Shown: one piece after another, positions 53,420 to 62,601 of the stretch
How the letters are laid out: each line of letters opens with the position of its first letter
Numbering within the stretch: position 1 is the first letter of the stretch
Assembly: GCF_010091925.1 (NCBI RefSeq)
Contig: NZ_WVID01000022.1
Location: 1-64,000 of the forward strand
Length of the DNA stretch: 64,000 nt
From: Nostoc sp. B(2019)
GTDB lineage: Bacteria; Cyanobacteriota; Cyanobacteriia; Cyanobacteriales; Nostocaceae
Direction: 5' to 3'
Program-made: the position numbers and the translations under genes
Notes under the pieces: model-generated
Database searches by the model: none
Seen by the model: the letters and a program-made list of their open reading frames with translations, nothing else
Told to the model about the DNA's origin: nothing

Positions 53420-55282
53420 TTAAAACATCAAATCTAAAAACTGTACTCCCCAGAAAGGCCAAGTTACCCACATTCCTAAGACGCTTACCCCTAAAAGAAC
53501 TGTGAATGCATAAAACTGGGTTTGTCCAGAAGTACTGTACTTGAGACTTTCGCCACCTAATAGTGAAAACAAACCAACCATATTAACGATGCCATCAACT
53601 ACAAAGCGGTCAATCATGTCGGCAAATTTGGAAATTTGGGCAACGCCGAAAATAACAGTCATCCGATAGAGTTTCGGGGTATAAAAATCGTATGCCAACA
53701 AGTCTTGTAAACCTTTCCAAGGCAGACGAATAGGTTTAGGAATGTTGCCTAAATAAATCACACCACCAATGCTGCAACCGAAAATACTCGACCAAATTAA
53801 AAGTAGTGCAACATCCTTATTAATGATTGTCCAATCAGGTAGAAGTGATAAGCTTTGTAATATTAAAGGAAGATGCAAAGTAAAGCCGAGTAAAATCACC
53901 ATTGGCAGAATCATCGGCCAGTGAGCTTCAGGCGATCGCTCACTCATCTGTGTCGGTTTACCACCAAAAAGTAGACCGAATTCTCTGGTTAAACTAAAAG
54001 CTGTTAAAGCGTTGACGGCTATTACCACTCCTACTAACCAAGGTTGCGTTCCCCACAGCCCATCTGCTAACTTCATCAATGCCCAAAAGCTACCCAACGG
54101 TGGAAAACCAATTAACCCCAAAGTCCCGACGATAAAGGCTAATCCTGAGATGGGGCGACGTGACCACAATCCGCCTAATTGGGTGACATCTTGAGTGATG
54201 CTGTTCCAGATAATTCCCCCAGTACTCATCACCAACAAAGCTGCTGATATGGCATGGGTGAGTACCAACAATAGCGCGGCTTCGTCTTGCTGTACTCCCA
54301 CAGCAATGAACACCAAGCCCATGTAAGCACTGACAGAATAAGATAAACAGCGTTTGAGGTCAACTTGAGCGATCGCAATTAAAGAAGCACCCACCGCTGT
54401 CACCGCCCCAATCGTTACTATGGCTGAGGAAACTATGGGCGACAGAGTTAACACAGGTTGCAATTTAATTAGCACCCATGCACCACTAGCGACTACTACC
54501 GAGTTCCGCAAAATCGTACTTGGAACAGGGCCTTCCATCGCTTCATCTAACCACAGATGCAAGGGAAACTGGGCGCATTTGCCCATCGGCCCAGCAATTA
54601 AAGCTAACCCTACTAGCGCCATTGTCGTAGGGTTGACATCCGCTGTCGCCGCCCATTGCGCCAGATCTGGATAACTCCAAGTTCCAGCAAGGGGCCATAG
54701 TGCTAACACCCCCATCAGCAAGAATAAGTCTCCCACCCGCTTTGTTAAGAAAGCATCTCTCGCACCTGAAACTACCAACGGCTGACTAAACCATAAGCCC
54801 ACAAGTAGGTAGGTTCCGAGAGTGAGGATTTCCAGAATTACATAACTAAAAAACAAGTTATTACACAGAACAAGGGCGCACAATCCCGCTTCAAATAATC
54901 CCAATAAGGAATAGAAACGTCCCCAACCCCAATCCATTTCCATGTAACCAATTGCAAATATCTGCGCTAACAAATTCAAGCCACAAATGACAACTAACGC
55001 GCCGACACTTACAGAGGAAATTTCTAAAGCAATGGTTAGGTCTAAACCAGCTGTAGACAACCAAGGTATAAATACTTCTTGGGGGGGTTGATTCCAAGTT
55101 GCTTGTAATGCGATCGCGCTATGAACGAACGCCAAAAATGTCATCACCAAATTGACATAACCAGCCGGTCTTGGCCCGGTGTGACGAATGATCCCCGGCG
55201 ACCAAGGCACAGCCAACAGCCCACCCATTAATGCATAGCAAGGAACTAGCCAAACAGTCTCAAGTAGAAACTGAGCCATCAA
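53420..55282 (-). CDS. ndhF3: NDH-1 subunit NdhF3
   Basis: A 620-residue membrane protein with about 15 hydrophobic helices and NdhF motifs: FFSYVILEILTLGTYLLVGLWFSQPL, DAFLTKRVGDLFLLMGVLAL, CAQFPLHLWLDEAMEGPVPSTILRNS (inserted in the place of the usual proton path) and AIAQVDLKRCLSYSVSAYMGLVF. The C-terminal YDFYTPKLYRMTVIFGVAQ and amphipathic ending are typical. It is the first gene of the minus-strand NDH-1MS cluster; an 18-bp palindrome and AT-rich DNA upstream probably hold its promoter. Confidence 0.9.
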   Translation of the reverse strand: MMAQFLLETVWLVPCYALMGGLLAVPWSPGIIRHTGPRPAGYVNLVMTFLAFVHSAIALQATWNQPPQEVFIPWLSTAGLDLTIALEISSVSVGALVVICGLNLLAQIFAIGYMEMDWGWGRFYSLLGLFEAGLCALVLCNNLFFSYVILEILTLGTYLLVGLWFSQPLVVSGARDAFLTKRVGDLFLLMGVLALWPLAGTWSYPDLAQWAATADVNPTTMALVGLALIAGPMGKCAQFPLHLWLDEAMEGPVPSTILRNSVVVASGAWVLIKLQPVLTLSPIVSSAIVTIGAVTAVGASLIAIAQVDLKRCLSYSVSAYMGLVFIAVGVQQDEAALLLVLTHAISAALLVMSTGGIIWNSITQDVTQLGGLWSRRPISGLAFIVGTLGLIGFPPLGSFWALMKLADGLWGTQPWLVGVVIAVNALTAFSLTREFGLLFGGKPTQMSERSPEAHWPMILPMVILLGFTLHLPLILQSLSLLPDWTIINKDVALLLIWSSIFGCSIGGVIYLGNIPKPIRLPWKGLQDLLAYDFYTPKLYRMTVIFGVAQISKFADMIDRFVVDGIVNMVGLFSLLGGESLKYSTSGQTQFYAFTVLLGVSVLGMWVTWPFWGVQFLDLMF

Positions 55283-55312
55283 AGCACCTCTAGATTTGCA
55301 GTCAAACTTGTA

Positions 55313-55352
55313 GGGTTTAAAGGGATCAACGTTTGTTGATCCCTTTAAACCC
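55313..55352 (-). promoter_or_regulatory. 18-bp perfect inverted repeat just upstream of ndhF3
   Basis: GGGTTTAAAGGGATCAAC (55313-55330) and its exact reverse complement (55335-55352) flank GTTT. It lies 31 bases upstream of the ndhF3 start on the minus strand, so it would form a strong hairpin in the 5' UTR if transcribed. Confidence 0.65.
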
Positions 55353-55584
55353 AGCGATCGCAGATAAGCAAATTTATCTTTTTTTAATGTTGTTAGAAAT
55401 AGTTTACATTTATCTTCGCTCGAATGGAATAACTTAAATAAATAAATTAGCGATATTTCCTCTAATTAATTCTTATATAATCGAGGATTCTATTTTCCGA
55501 TAATAACTATTATCTCTAATCTATGAATGGATAAGGATGGACTCAATAGTTAATATTAATTTTTATTGCTTGACATAAATGACA

Positions 55585-55608
55585 AGAGACGCAATAGATT
55601 GCGTCTCT
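55585..55608. repeat. 11-bp hairpin repeat (AGAGACGCAAT)
   Basis: AGAGACGCAAT and ATTGCGTCTCT flank AG, a perfect hairpin of a kind often repeated in Nostoc spacers; it also lies about 26 bases 3' of the small minus-strand gene. Confidence 0.6.
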
Positions 55609-55634
55609 ACAAGTTGGCTAAATTTAACTTACAC

Positions 55635-55814
55635 TTAGAGGATTTTGTCAACCTGGCAAGTATAAGCAACAATCGCAGGCATTTGGTCAACTTGGCTAAT
55701 GGGAGCGGGTTTCATATCCCGGTAGTCCAGCAGTTGGACTAAGATGAGGTAGGCGATCGCCAACAGAATAGAAATCGCGCCTGTAATCACGGCAACTATT
55801 TTTGAGCGGTTCAT
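55635..55814 (-). CDS. small single-span membrane protein (59 aa)
   Basis: A 59-residue protein with AGGA placed 7-8 bases before ATG 55814. It reads MNRSKIVAVITGAISILLA followed by IAYLILVQLLDYRDM and MPAIVAYTCQVDKIL. One N-terminal transmembrane helix of about 22 residues (VAVITGAISILLAIAYLILVQL) is followed by a short polar tail with one Cys. It lies upstream of ndhF3 in the same direction, possibly in the same transcription unit. The family is unnamed to me. Two partial copies follow (56191-56262 and about 57037-57075), showing local duplication. A product this short is easily missed by automatic calling. Confidence 0.65.
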   Translation of the reverse strand: MNRSKIVAVITGAISILLAIAYLILVQLLDYRDMKPAPISQVDQMPAIVAYTCQVDKIL

Positions 55815-55892
55815 TAGTAATTCCTATAATGCTGATTGTGCTGTGTCTATCTCTACATTAATACTTGACAAACACACCACACACTTACCAAC

Positions 55893-56141
55893 TCATACAT
55901 GGCGACGAATGTTGTCAAATGCTACAATTTCCACTGCTTCAGCTTCCTGCATAGCTTCACGCAAAGCTTGCTCAAAACCAGGGACATTCAAAAGTTCTGC
56001 CGTCGCCTCGTTTTCTTCTCTTTCTTCTAGATTAGCTAGAAAATCACTCACTACCCGTAGCCTTTCTGGAGACAGTCGCCTTAATCGCTTCTCAGCTTCC
56101 TGAAGAATAGTAGTGTCATCTTGCTTTGATTCCATCGTCAT
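55893..56141 (-). CDS. small conserved-looking protein, antitoxin-like
   Basis: An 82-residue protein from ATG 56141 (a TTG at 56153 and ATG 56135 are alternatives). It is highly charged, with RLRRLSPERLRVVSDFLANLEEREENEATAELL and a C-terminal AEAVEIVAFDNIRRHV. The LSPERLRVVSDFLANLEERE stretch is typical of short cyanobacterial proteins of the antitoxin-like kind (RLxxLSPERLxxVxDFLxxLE). No toxin gene is adjacent. Cytoplasmic; function unknown. Confidence 0.65.
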   Translation of the reverse strand: MTMESKQDDTTILQEAEKRLRRLSPERLRVVSDFLANLEEREENEATAELLNVPGFEQALREAMQEAEAVEIVAFDNIRRHV

Positions 56142-56190
56142 CTTTACACTCAACGCGAAGTGAACGCTATCACCAAGAAGCCACAGAAGC

Positions 56191-56262
56191 TTACCAATGT
56201 GCGATTGCTAAAATGACCGAAATCGCATCTGCAAGAATAGCAATTAATTTTGAACGTTCCAT
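56191..56262 (-). pseudogene. truncated copy of the 59-aa membrane protein gene
   Basis: It reads MERSKLIAILADAISVILAI then AHW and stops, clearly homologous to the start of the gene at 55635-55814 (MNRSKIVAVITGAISILLAI). The 3' two thirds are missing. No ribosome binding site precedes it. Confidence 0.65.
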
Positions 56263-56346
56263 CAGTATTTGCTGTAATGCAAGTAGAATAACTATATTGA
56301 GTCATCAATGAGGATTGCGTAGGCGCAGCCCAACCTAGGTATCGCT

Positions 56347-56934
56347 ATGACTGCAACCACAAAAAAATTTTCTTTTGCAGAATATCTTAAGTATAACGAT
56401 GGCACGGATACCCAATATGAATTGGTAGATGGAGAATTAATTCCCATGAGCCTTGGCACTGGCAAGCACGGTGGCATCTCTAAGTTTTTAGAACGAAGCT
56501 TTGATGATGAAAGTGCCAAAATGGGCAAGAATTGGACAGCACAAAAGTTTTCTGTCGGAGTGCGTTCGCCACGCTCTGGACGCTGGGACACCTCACGAAT
56601 TCCAGATGTAGTAGTATTACCAACACAGCAGTGGGAAGCACTTTCTAATCGAGAAGCGGTGATCGAACTCAACGAAACTCCCCCCATATTAGTGGTAGAA
56701 GTCGTCAGCGAATCTACACAAACCACAGACTATCGCAGCAAACGTTCTGAATATGCTGTTCTGGAAATTCCCGAATACTGGATTGTTGACCCGATTCAAG
56801 AGATAGTAACAATATGCACCCTAGTGGAAGGGTTCTATGATGCTGTTGCATTCCGAGGACAAGAACGCATCATTTCTTTTACTTTTCCACAGTTGGATTT
56901 GAGTGCCGAACAAGTTTTGGCAGGACGGAAGTGA
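56347..56934 (+). CDS. Uma2-family (DUF820) endonuclease-like protein
   Basis: A 195-residue protein with the Uma2/PD-(D/E)xK fold: FAEYLKYNDGTDTQYELVDGELIPM, RIPDVVVLPTQQWEAL (active-site Asp), ILVVEVVSESTQTTDYRSKRSEYAV (Glu-Val-Val pattern, then Lys) and IPEYWIVDP. This family is greatly expanded in cyanobacteria; members are nuclease-like proteins of unknown biological role, often found near repeats and mobile DNA. It stands alone, downstream of the small membrane-protein relic. Confidence 0.85.
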   Translation: MTATTKKFSFAEYLKYNDGTDTQYELVDGELIPMSLGTGKHGGISKFLERSFDDESAKMGKNWTAQKFSVGVRSPRSGRWDTSRIPDVVVLPTQQWEALSNREAVIELNETPPILVVEVVSESTQTTDYRSKRSEYAVLEIPEYWIVDPIQEIVTICTLVEGFYDAVAFRGQERIISFTFPQLDLSAEQVLAGRK

Positions 56935-57213
56935 ACTCTCAATTACTACCAACGCCACTACCAATTTGCAGGCGGCATAATGGACGCTAACACTGTTAAA
57001 AGAGTTGCTCAAATTATGCATAGGCATAGCCCGTCGTAGGCATCGCTAAATTAACAGAAATCGCACCTGTAAAATGAAGCTTTGAATTCCATTAAAGAGT
57101 CTTTGATATTCGTGAACTAGTCTTTGAACTCCATTAACGAAAAATATCTAACCATTCCTGAATTTACAGGGGTAAGCGTGTAGTAAAATTTACTCACCTC
57201 TGTACAGTTGAAC
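56935..57213. other. intergenic region with a repeat relic
   Basis: It contains a GC-rich dispersed repeat near 57018-57045 and, at about 57037-57075, a third short degenerate copy of the 59-aa membrane-protein gene (CAGAAATCGCACCTGTAA compared with GAAATCGCGCCTGTAATC). No gene is supported. Confidence 0.45.
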
Positions 57214-59202
57214 ATGGCTTTAGACTTCTCAGGTCAAAATCTCCGAGGACGCAACTTCAAAGGACAAGACCTTGCGGGTGCAAACTTTAGCTATGCCGAC
57301 ATCCGAGGGGCAAACTTCACCAACGCCAACTTGACAGGCGCAAACTTCAGCCATGCCAAAGCTGGGCTGCAATTGCATTCAGTAACTATTTTGGTATTAA
57401 CATCATTACTTGTATCAACAATAGCAGGCTCTTTCCTGCCATACTTTGGTGCCAATACAATATCTCTAGTAATTAGTAGCAAAGACCCAGCTGGTTTAGC
57501 CGTGATTATAATACTAACGGTATTTTTTATTTTTCTTTTTGCCATCCGTCAACAAAGTGTATTAACGGCTTTAATAGTTGTAACCTTAGGCGCAGCTATG
57601 ACTGGGATGGGGGCTATGGCAACATCTTTAACAGCATCTGTAATTGTAACTGTAGCGGTAGTAGTGGCAGCAGTTGAAGGTAGTGCGGCTATGGCAGCAA
57701 CTGTAGCAGCAGCTCTAATAGCGGCTTTGACTACAAGTGTAATGGTGTTTGCCAAGGTGGGAGTAGTTGCAGGATCTGGGGTAGCAACTGCTACTGTGGC
57801 TACAGTTGCATTATCGCTTTACATGAGTTGGCGAGTGTTAGCTGGAGATGAGAAGTATGTCTACATTTGGAGGATTGCTATTGCATGTGGTGATGATGGC
57901 ACTAGTTTTCGCAGCGCTAATTTAACAGATGCTAACTTCACTCTAGCGACGCTCAAAAATACAGATTTTAGAAATGCTAGTCTGACTCACACTTGTTGGT
58001 TCCAAGCGCAAAAGCTTGATTTTGCTGGCGTTTGGACGACTTATCTAGAAAAATCACTAATTCGGCAGTTGGTAACAACAAGAGAAGCAAAAGACAAAAA
58101 CTTTGATAGTTTATCGCTACGAGGTGTAAATTTATGTAGTGCAAACCTAGCAGATACCAGCTTTATCGGCGCTGACCTCAGTGAAGCCAATTTGCAAGAT
58201 GCTGATTTGTCAAGAGCAAAGCTGAAGCAAACCCAACTAGACGGCACTGATTTAACAGGTGCAACACTCACCGGAGCTTACATTGAAGATTGGGGTATTA
58301 CAAATACAACTAAATTGCATGGGGTGAGGTGTGAATATGTCTTCATGCGCTTACCCACCAAAGAAAACCCCGACCCCCTCCGCAAACCTGATAATAAACA
58401 AGAGGTATTTACAGACGGGGATTTTGCCGACTTTATCCAGCCAATTTTTGACACCCTCGACCTTTACCACAATCAAGGCGTTGACCCCCGCGCTGTTGCG
58501 ATCGCCTTCAAAAAACTTGCCGAAAATCATCCCGAAGCCGAGTTAGAAATCGTGGCAATGGAGAAACGCGGCGAAGATAAAATCTTGCTCAGAGCTAAAA
58601 CCGCAGCAGGTAGCGATAAATCTCAACTGAGTGCAGAATATTTTGATGACTATAATCAACTCAAAGCTTTATCACAGAGCCAGCAATTATTGCTTGTAGA
58701 AAAAGATAGTTATATTAGTGATTTAAAAAATATGATCACCACTGCACTCCAGCAGCCTAAATCTTATACACAAGGAAATACCATTATGTCTGATATCAGC
58801 GGCATCAATATTCAAGGCAGCAGTAATGTCAGCGGTATCGCTGGGAGTGGTTCTGTTGCTAATCTAGGAACCATCAGCGGTAATGTGAGTATTGCCCTCA
58901 ATCAATTGCCTGATGCAACCGATGCAGATAAACCAGGCATTAAAGAATTGTTGACGCAGTTGCAAGAGGTAATTTCACAGTCCTCAGATTTGCCTGAAAC
59001 AGACAAAGCTGATGCATTGTTACAGGTAAAAGCTTTAGCAGAAGCAGGTACAAATCCCCAAGAATCCACCAAGCAAAAAACTGCAAAAAATGCAATCACC
59101 ATGTTGAAAGGGATATTTTCTGGTTTACCTGCTGTTGCCACATTAGTTGAATCGACTAATAATTTATTGCCTGCGATCGCCAAACTATTCGGTTTAGGAT
59201 AA
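57214..59202 (+). CDS. pentapeptide-repeat membrane protein with helical C-terminus
   Basis: A 662-residue protein from ATG 57214. N-terminal pentapeptide repeats (LRGRNFKGQDLAGANFSYAD, about residues 8-48) are followed by a membrane region of about five to six hydrophobic helices (about 55-215), among them TILVLTSLLVSTIAG and an Ala/Val-rich stretch. A second pentapeptide block (about 235-345; FRSANLTDANFTLATLKNTD, LSEANLQDADLSRAKL) follows. Then comes a DGDFADFIQPIFDTLDLYHN domain, as in several cyanobacterial effector-like proteins, a segment with SGINIQGSSNVSGIAGSG and a C-terminal coil. The function is unknown. Confidence 0.75.
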   Translation: MALDFSGQNLRGRNFKGQDLAGANFSYADIRGANFTNANLTGANFSHAKAGLQLHSVTILVLTSLLVSTIAGSFLPYFGANTISLVISSKDPAGLAVIIILTVFFIFLFAIRQQSVLTALIVVTLGAAMTGMGAMATSLTASVIVTVAVVVAAVEGSAAMAATVAAALIAALTTSVMVFAKVGVVAGSGVATATVATVALSLYMSWRVLAGDEKYVYIWRIAIACGDDGTSFRSANLTDANFTLATLKNTDFRNASLTHTCWFQAQKLDFAGVWTTYLEKSLIRQLVTTREAKDKNFDSLSLRGVNLCSANLADTSFIGADLSEANLQDADLSRAKLKQTQLDGTDLTGATLTGAYIEDWGITNTTKLHGVRCEYVFMRLPTKENPDPLRKPDNKQEVFTDGDFADFIQPIFDTLDLYHNQGVDPRAVAIAFKKLAENHPEAELEIVAMEKRGEDKILLRAKTAAGSDKSQLSAEYFDDYNQLKALSQSQQLLLVEKDSYISDLKNMITTALQQPKSYTQGNTIMSDISGINIQGSSNVSGIAGSGSVANLGTISGNVSIALNQLPDATDADKPGIKELLTQLQEVISQSSDLPETDKADALLQVKALAEAGTNPQESTKQKTAKNAITMLKGIFSGLPAVATLVESTNNLLPAIAKLFGLG

Positions 59203-59240
59203 TATACATCCAGTTAAAAATATCTCAGGAATGTAAAACT

Positions 59241-60318
59241 ATGCTGGAACTATTAAATATCAAAAGTGAAGTAGAAAGATTGTCGAATATCCTGGACAAA
59301 GCTGAGGACTGTCTTTGACCTCAGAGAACTGATTACAAGAATTCAAGACCCAGATCAATTAATTGCTCAATCTACTTTTTGGGAAAATTCTCTTACTGCC
59401 TATCAGACACTTAAAGAGATTGAATTCCTTATCTCCAACAAGAAAAAATATCAGCAATGGCGCACCATTCTAGAAGATATCAAAGTTGCTCTGGAACTGT
59501 TGGAATTATCAGCTGATGAGCAATTGTTACAAGAGGCGCAAAGCAACCTCACGCAACTCCAGTAAGAACTCAACACACTCGAAATACAACAGTTACTATC
59601 TAATCCCTGCGACCAAAATGGAGCATTCTTAACTATTACTGCTAGTGATAGCGTAGATGCTCAAGATTGGGGAGCTATCCTACTGCGGATGTATCACCGT
59701 TGGAGTGTCAAGCAAAATTATTTAGTACATGTAGGAGAAGATTCTGATGCGGATCTCACTGGAATTAAGTATGTTGTGGAAATTATCGGGCGTTATGCTT
59801 ATGGCTACCTTAAATCAGAACAAGGAACTCATGCAAAAATAATGCGGCTTTCTTGTTTGAAGGGTGATGGTAAACGACATACTTGCTTTGCCAGTGTAGA
59901 AGTCAGCCCTATCTTGGATGAGTCTGTTGAGGTTGAAATTCCAGATAAGGATTTGCAAATCACTTTGCCACGTTGTCACAGGAATGTTAACCGCCCAGAA
60001 ACATGGGTGCAGTTGTTTCATATTCCTACTGGGATTACTGTGTCTTGTAACCTGGAGCGCAGTCAGCTACACAACAAAGAGAAAGCCTTAGCTATTCTTA
60101 AGAGTAAGCTATTTGCGATCGCACTAACTCAAGGTGTCCAACTTTCCAAAATTCAACCTCAGCTGATAAAATCTTTATCCAACAAGCTAATCCGTGAATA
60201 TGTATTACATCCCCACAAAAACGTGAAAGATCTGCGTACCAAAGTGCAAACAACTGCTGTAGCAGAGGTTTGAGATGGTGAAATCGATTTGTTTATCAAA
60301 GCCTATCTGCAACAGTAA
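59241..60318 (+). pseudogene. decayed tandem copy of prfB (release factor 2)
   Basis: The whole length of a second prfB can be followed: start MLELLNIKSEVERLSNILDK, then the frameshift window CTT TGA C at about 59314, then the +1 frame through QDPDQLIAQSTFWENSLTAY and further. The internal stop TAA at 59563, TGA at 60271 and TAA at 60316 break it. The conserved RF2 tripeptide SPF is replaced (RLSCLKGDGKRHTCF), and the catalytic GGQ loop is gone (TLPRCHRNVNRPETW in place of [14 protein letters not shown]). It cannot terminate translation. It lies about 300 bases upstream of the intact gene. Confidence 0.85.
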
Positions 60319-60393
60319 AATCAAAACACTGAAGTAACTTATACAAGTAGTGTAGAAAAAATTTGCCAAACTCCAGCTAAAATCAAAAAGATA

Positions 60394-60549
60394 TAGGACT
60401 TACGCACACTCTACGAATTCTTCTCTACGAGACGCTACGCGAAGGCGCTCTTGGCGTCTTCTCTGCGAGACGCTGCGCGTTGGCGGAGCCTCTCGCAGAG
60501 AAGGCGGTTCGATAAATTAAGCTTTTTAGCAATTTTTGCGTAAGTCCTA
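60394..60549. mobile_element. MITE-like element with 13-bp terminal inverted repeats
   Basis: TAGGACTTACGCA at the left end and TGCGTAAGTCCTA at the right end are exact inverted repeats bounding 156 bases. The interior is GC-rich palindromic repeat DNA (GCGAGACGCTGCGCGTTGGC near 60462) without an ORF. It separates the dead prfB copy from the intact gene. Confidence 0.7.
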
Positions 60550-60613
60550 AAATAAATAGAATCAAGAGCAATCTCCCAATCTAAAACGCTCTATCTTTCG
60601 TTTAGCAACCACT

Positions 60614-61736
60614 ATGGAAGTCTTAGAACTCAAACGCGAAATCGAAACGTTGTCTGGTCGCCTGGGTAAAACCCAGCACTATCTTTGACGTACCTGCATT
60701 AACAGCCAAAATTCAAGACCTGGAACAAATATCAGCTCAGCCAGAATTTTGGAATGATCAAACCCAAGCTCAACAAACGCTACAAGAACTCAACGACCTG
60801 AAAGCCCACCTTCAGCAATATGATCAGTGGCAAGCCAGTCTAGAAGATACTAAAGCAGTAGTTGAGTTATTAGAGTTAGAAACCGACGAAGCACTGTTGC
60901 AAGAAGCAGAATCCACAATCACCAAGCTCAATCGTGACCTTGACCAGTGGGAGTTACAACAGTTACTTTCCGGCCCCTATGATGCGGAAGGCGCTGTACT
61001 AACGATTAATGCCGGTGCTGGTGGTACAGATGCCCAGGATTGGGCATTTATGTTACTACGAATGTACACACGTTGGGCAGAAGCTCACGGCTATAAGGTA
61101 AGTCTAGCTGAAGAGTCTGAGGGTGATGAAGCCGGAATCAAATCAGCAACCCTAGAAATTACTGGTCGTTATGCTTATGGTTATTTGCGGTCTGAAACAG
61201 GCACACATCGCTTAGTGCGAATTTCACCCTTTAACGCTAATGGCAAACGACAAACCAGTTTCGCCGGGGTGGAAGTAATGCCGCAAATAGATAACTCTGT
61301 ACAGTTGGACATTCCAGAGAAAGATTTGGAAATCACCACAACTCGCTCTGGCGGTAAAGGCGGACAGAACGTCAACAAAGTAGAAACAGCGGTAAGGGTT
61401 GTTCACCTCCCCACGGGGCTAGCCGTGCGCTGTACAGAAGAACGTTCTCAACTGCAAAACAAAGAGAAGGCTCTTGCTCGCCTTAAAGCCAAGCTGCTGG
61501 TCATCGCCAAAGAGCAACGCGCCCAAGAAATTGCTGAAATTCGTGGTGATATGGTGGAAGCCTCTTGGGGCAACCAAATCCGTAACTATGTGTTTCATCC
61601 TTACCAAATGGTGAAGGATTTGCGTACAAACACGGAAACTACCGCGATTACAGATGTGATGAATGGCGAACTTGATACATTCATTCAAGCTTATCTACGG
61701 CAAGAAAACCAACTCGTAGAAAGCACCCCTACATAA
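60614..61736 (+). CDS. prfB: peptide chain release factor 2, with programmed +1 frameshift
   Basis: A 373-residue protein made from two frames. The first 24 codons (ATG 60614, [18 protein letters not shown]) end at CTT TGA C; shifting +1 at 60686 continues as [14 protein letters not shown] to 61736. The second part carries the SPF stop-codon reader ([18 protein letters not shown]) and the GGQ loop ([15 protein letters not shown]). It hydrolyses peptidyl-tRNA at UAA/UGA codons; the frameshift autoregulates its own level. A decayed duplicate lies upstream. Confidence 0.95.
60683..60689 (+). other. prfB programmed +1 frameshift site CTTTGAC
   Basis: CTT TGA C at codons 24-25 is the canonical RF2 frameshift heptamer, identical in the dead copy upstream. 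The UGA is read slowly when RF2 is scarce and the ribosome shifts +1. Confidence 0.9.
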
Positions 61737-61753
61737 TTTAAAGATTAGTTATG

Positions 61754-61795
61754 GGTACTAAGTATTTTTTTGCTGTATACTTAGTACCTTTTATT
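61754..61795 (+). terminator. prfB terminator
   Basis: GGTACTAAGTAT (61754-61765) and ATACTTAGTACC (61777-61788) pair perfectly and are followed by TTTTATTTATTT. It lies just after the prfB stop codon. Confidence 0.85.
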
Positions 61796-61882
61796 TATTT
61801 TTTTAGTATTGATATTGGTGCGATCGCAACTCTACTCCATACCAACTGTTACATTTATAAAAGAGTCTGTGATCAAATAATT

Positions 61883-62038
61883 ATGAGTAACTCCCCTTCA
61901 ACAGAACCTCAACCCAGCTACGTGAAACTTGCCATGCGAAACATGGTGCGAAAGGGTAGCACGTCCTTAAAACATTTTGCACTGACCGCCGTAGGGCTTT
62001 TAGCTGTCCTCGTTGGTCTTGCTTATCTAACACGCTAA
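61883..62038 (+). CDS. DUF3285 family small membrane protein
   Basis: A 51-residue protein from ATG 61883: [20 protein letters not shown], then [28 protein letters not shown]. The C-terminal helix is membrane-spanning. Upstream in-frame codons from 61751 belong to the prfB terminator and are not coding. This DUF3285 gene commonly sits between prfB and ybeY in cyanobacteria, and does here. The function is unknown. Confidence 0.8.
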   Translation: MSNSPSTEPQPSYVKLAMRNMVRKGSTSLKHFALTAVGLLAVLVGLAYLTR

Positions 62039-62070
62039 CGATAAATGCTCACCTCAGCCTAGGAGACTAC

Positions 62071-62601
62071 GTGCCCCTGAGAGTTGAACTATATGTAGAA
62101 AATTATGATTACGAGTCCCCAGTAGCATCTGGAAAGATTGGGGACACACATCCCCCAATCACTTCTGAAGCTTGGGAAAACTGGTTTGATATCTGGTTGG
62201 AAATACTTCACCCTCATCTTCCAGCCGCGCCAAGTTACGAAATCGGTCTGTGCTTGACCGATGACTTGCAAATTCAGACCCTCAATGCCCAATATCGGCA
62301 ACAAAATAAGCCAACAGATGTTTTGGCCTTTGCTGCTTTAGAGGTAGACTTTCCTCAAAGCGAAGAAATGCTTGGCTCCATGCCTTTGTACTTAGGTGAT
62401 ATTATTGTGTCTGTAGATACAGCCCAACGTCAAGCCCAACAGCAAAAACACAGTCTACCAACTGAGCTAGCTTGGTTAGCTGCTCACGGCTTATTACATC
62501 TGTTGGGCTGGGATCATCCTGACGAAGAAAGTTTGGGGCGAATGTTAGAACAGCAGGTGATATTGTTACACGCAATAGGTATTTCTATTGACATAGAATA
62601 G
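62071..62601 (+). CDS. ybeY: endoribonuclease YbeY (rRNA maturation factor)
   Basis: A 176-residue protein starting at GTG 62071 with AGGAG five bases upstream. It carries the metal-binding [11 protein letters not shown] (HxxxHxxxxxH, residues about 142-152) and DVLAFAA, typical of YbeY, a zinc-dependent endoribonuclease in 16S rRNA processing and ribosome quality control. The N-terminus (about residues 1-45) is longer than in many homologues. It belongs to the conserved prfB - DUF3285 - ybeY - dgkA order. Confidence 0.9.
   Translation: MPLRVELYVENYDYESPVASGKIGDTHPPITSEAWENWFDIWLEILHPHLPAAPSYEIGLCLTDDLQIQTLNAQYRQQNKPTDVLAFAALEVDFPQSEEMLGSMPLYLGDIIVSVDTAQRQAQQQKHSLPTELAWLAAHGLLHLLGWDHPDEESLGRMLEQQVILLHAIGISIDIE

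Larger units (their letters stand above)
55283..55634. other. ndhF3 upstream region
   Basis: About 350 bases upstream of ndhF3. It contains the perfect inverted repeat at 55313-55352 and the hairpin at 55585-55608 (separate entries), and very AT-rich DNA around 55430-55560 that may hold the promoter. No clear NdhR/CcmR site was identified by eye. Confidence 0.4.

Noticed and set aside
61751-61882. N-terminal extension of the DUF3285 protein (start at 61751)
   Set aside because: The first codons are the perfect prfB terminator hairpin; the family start is at ATG 61883.
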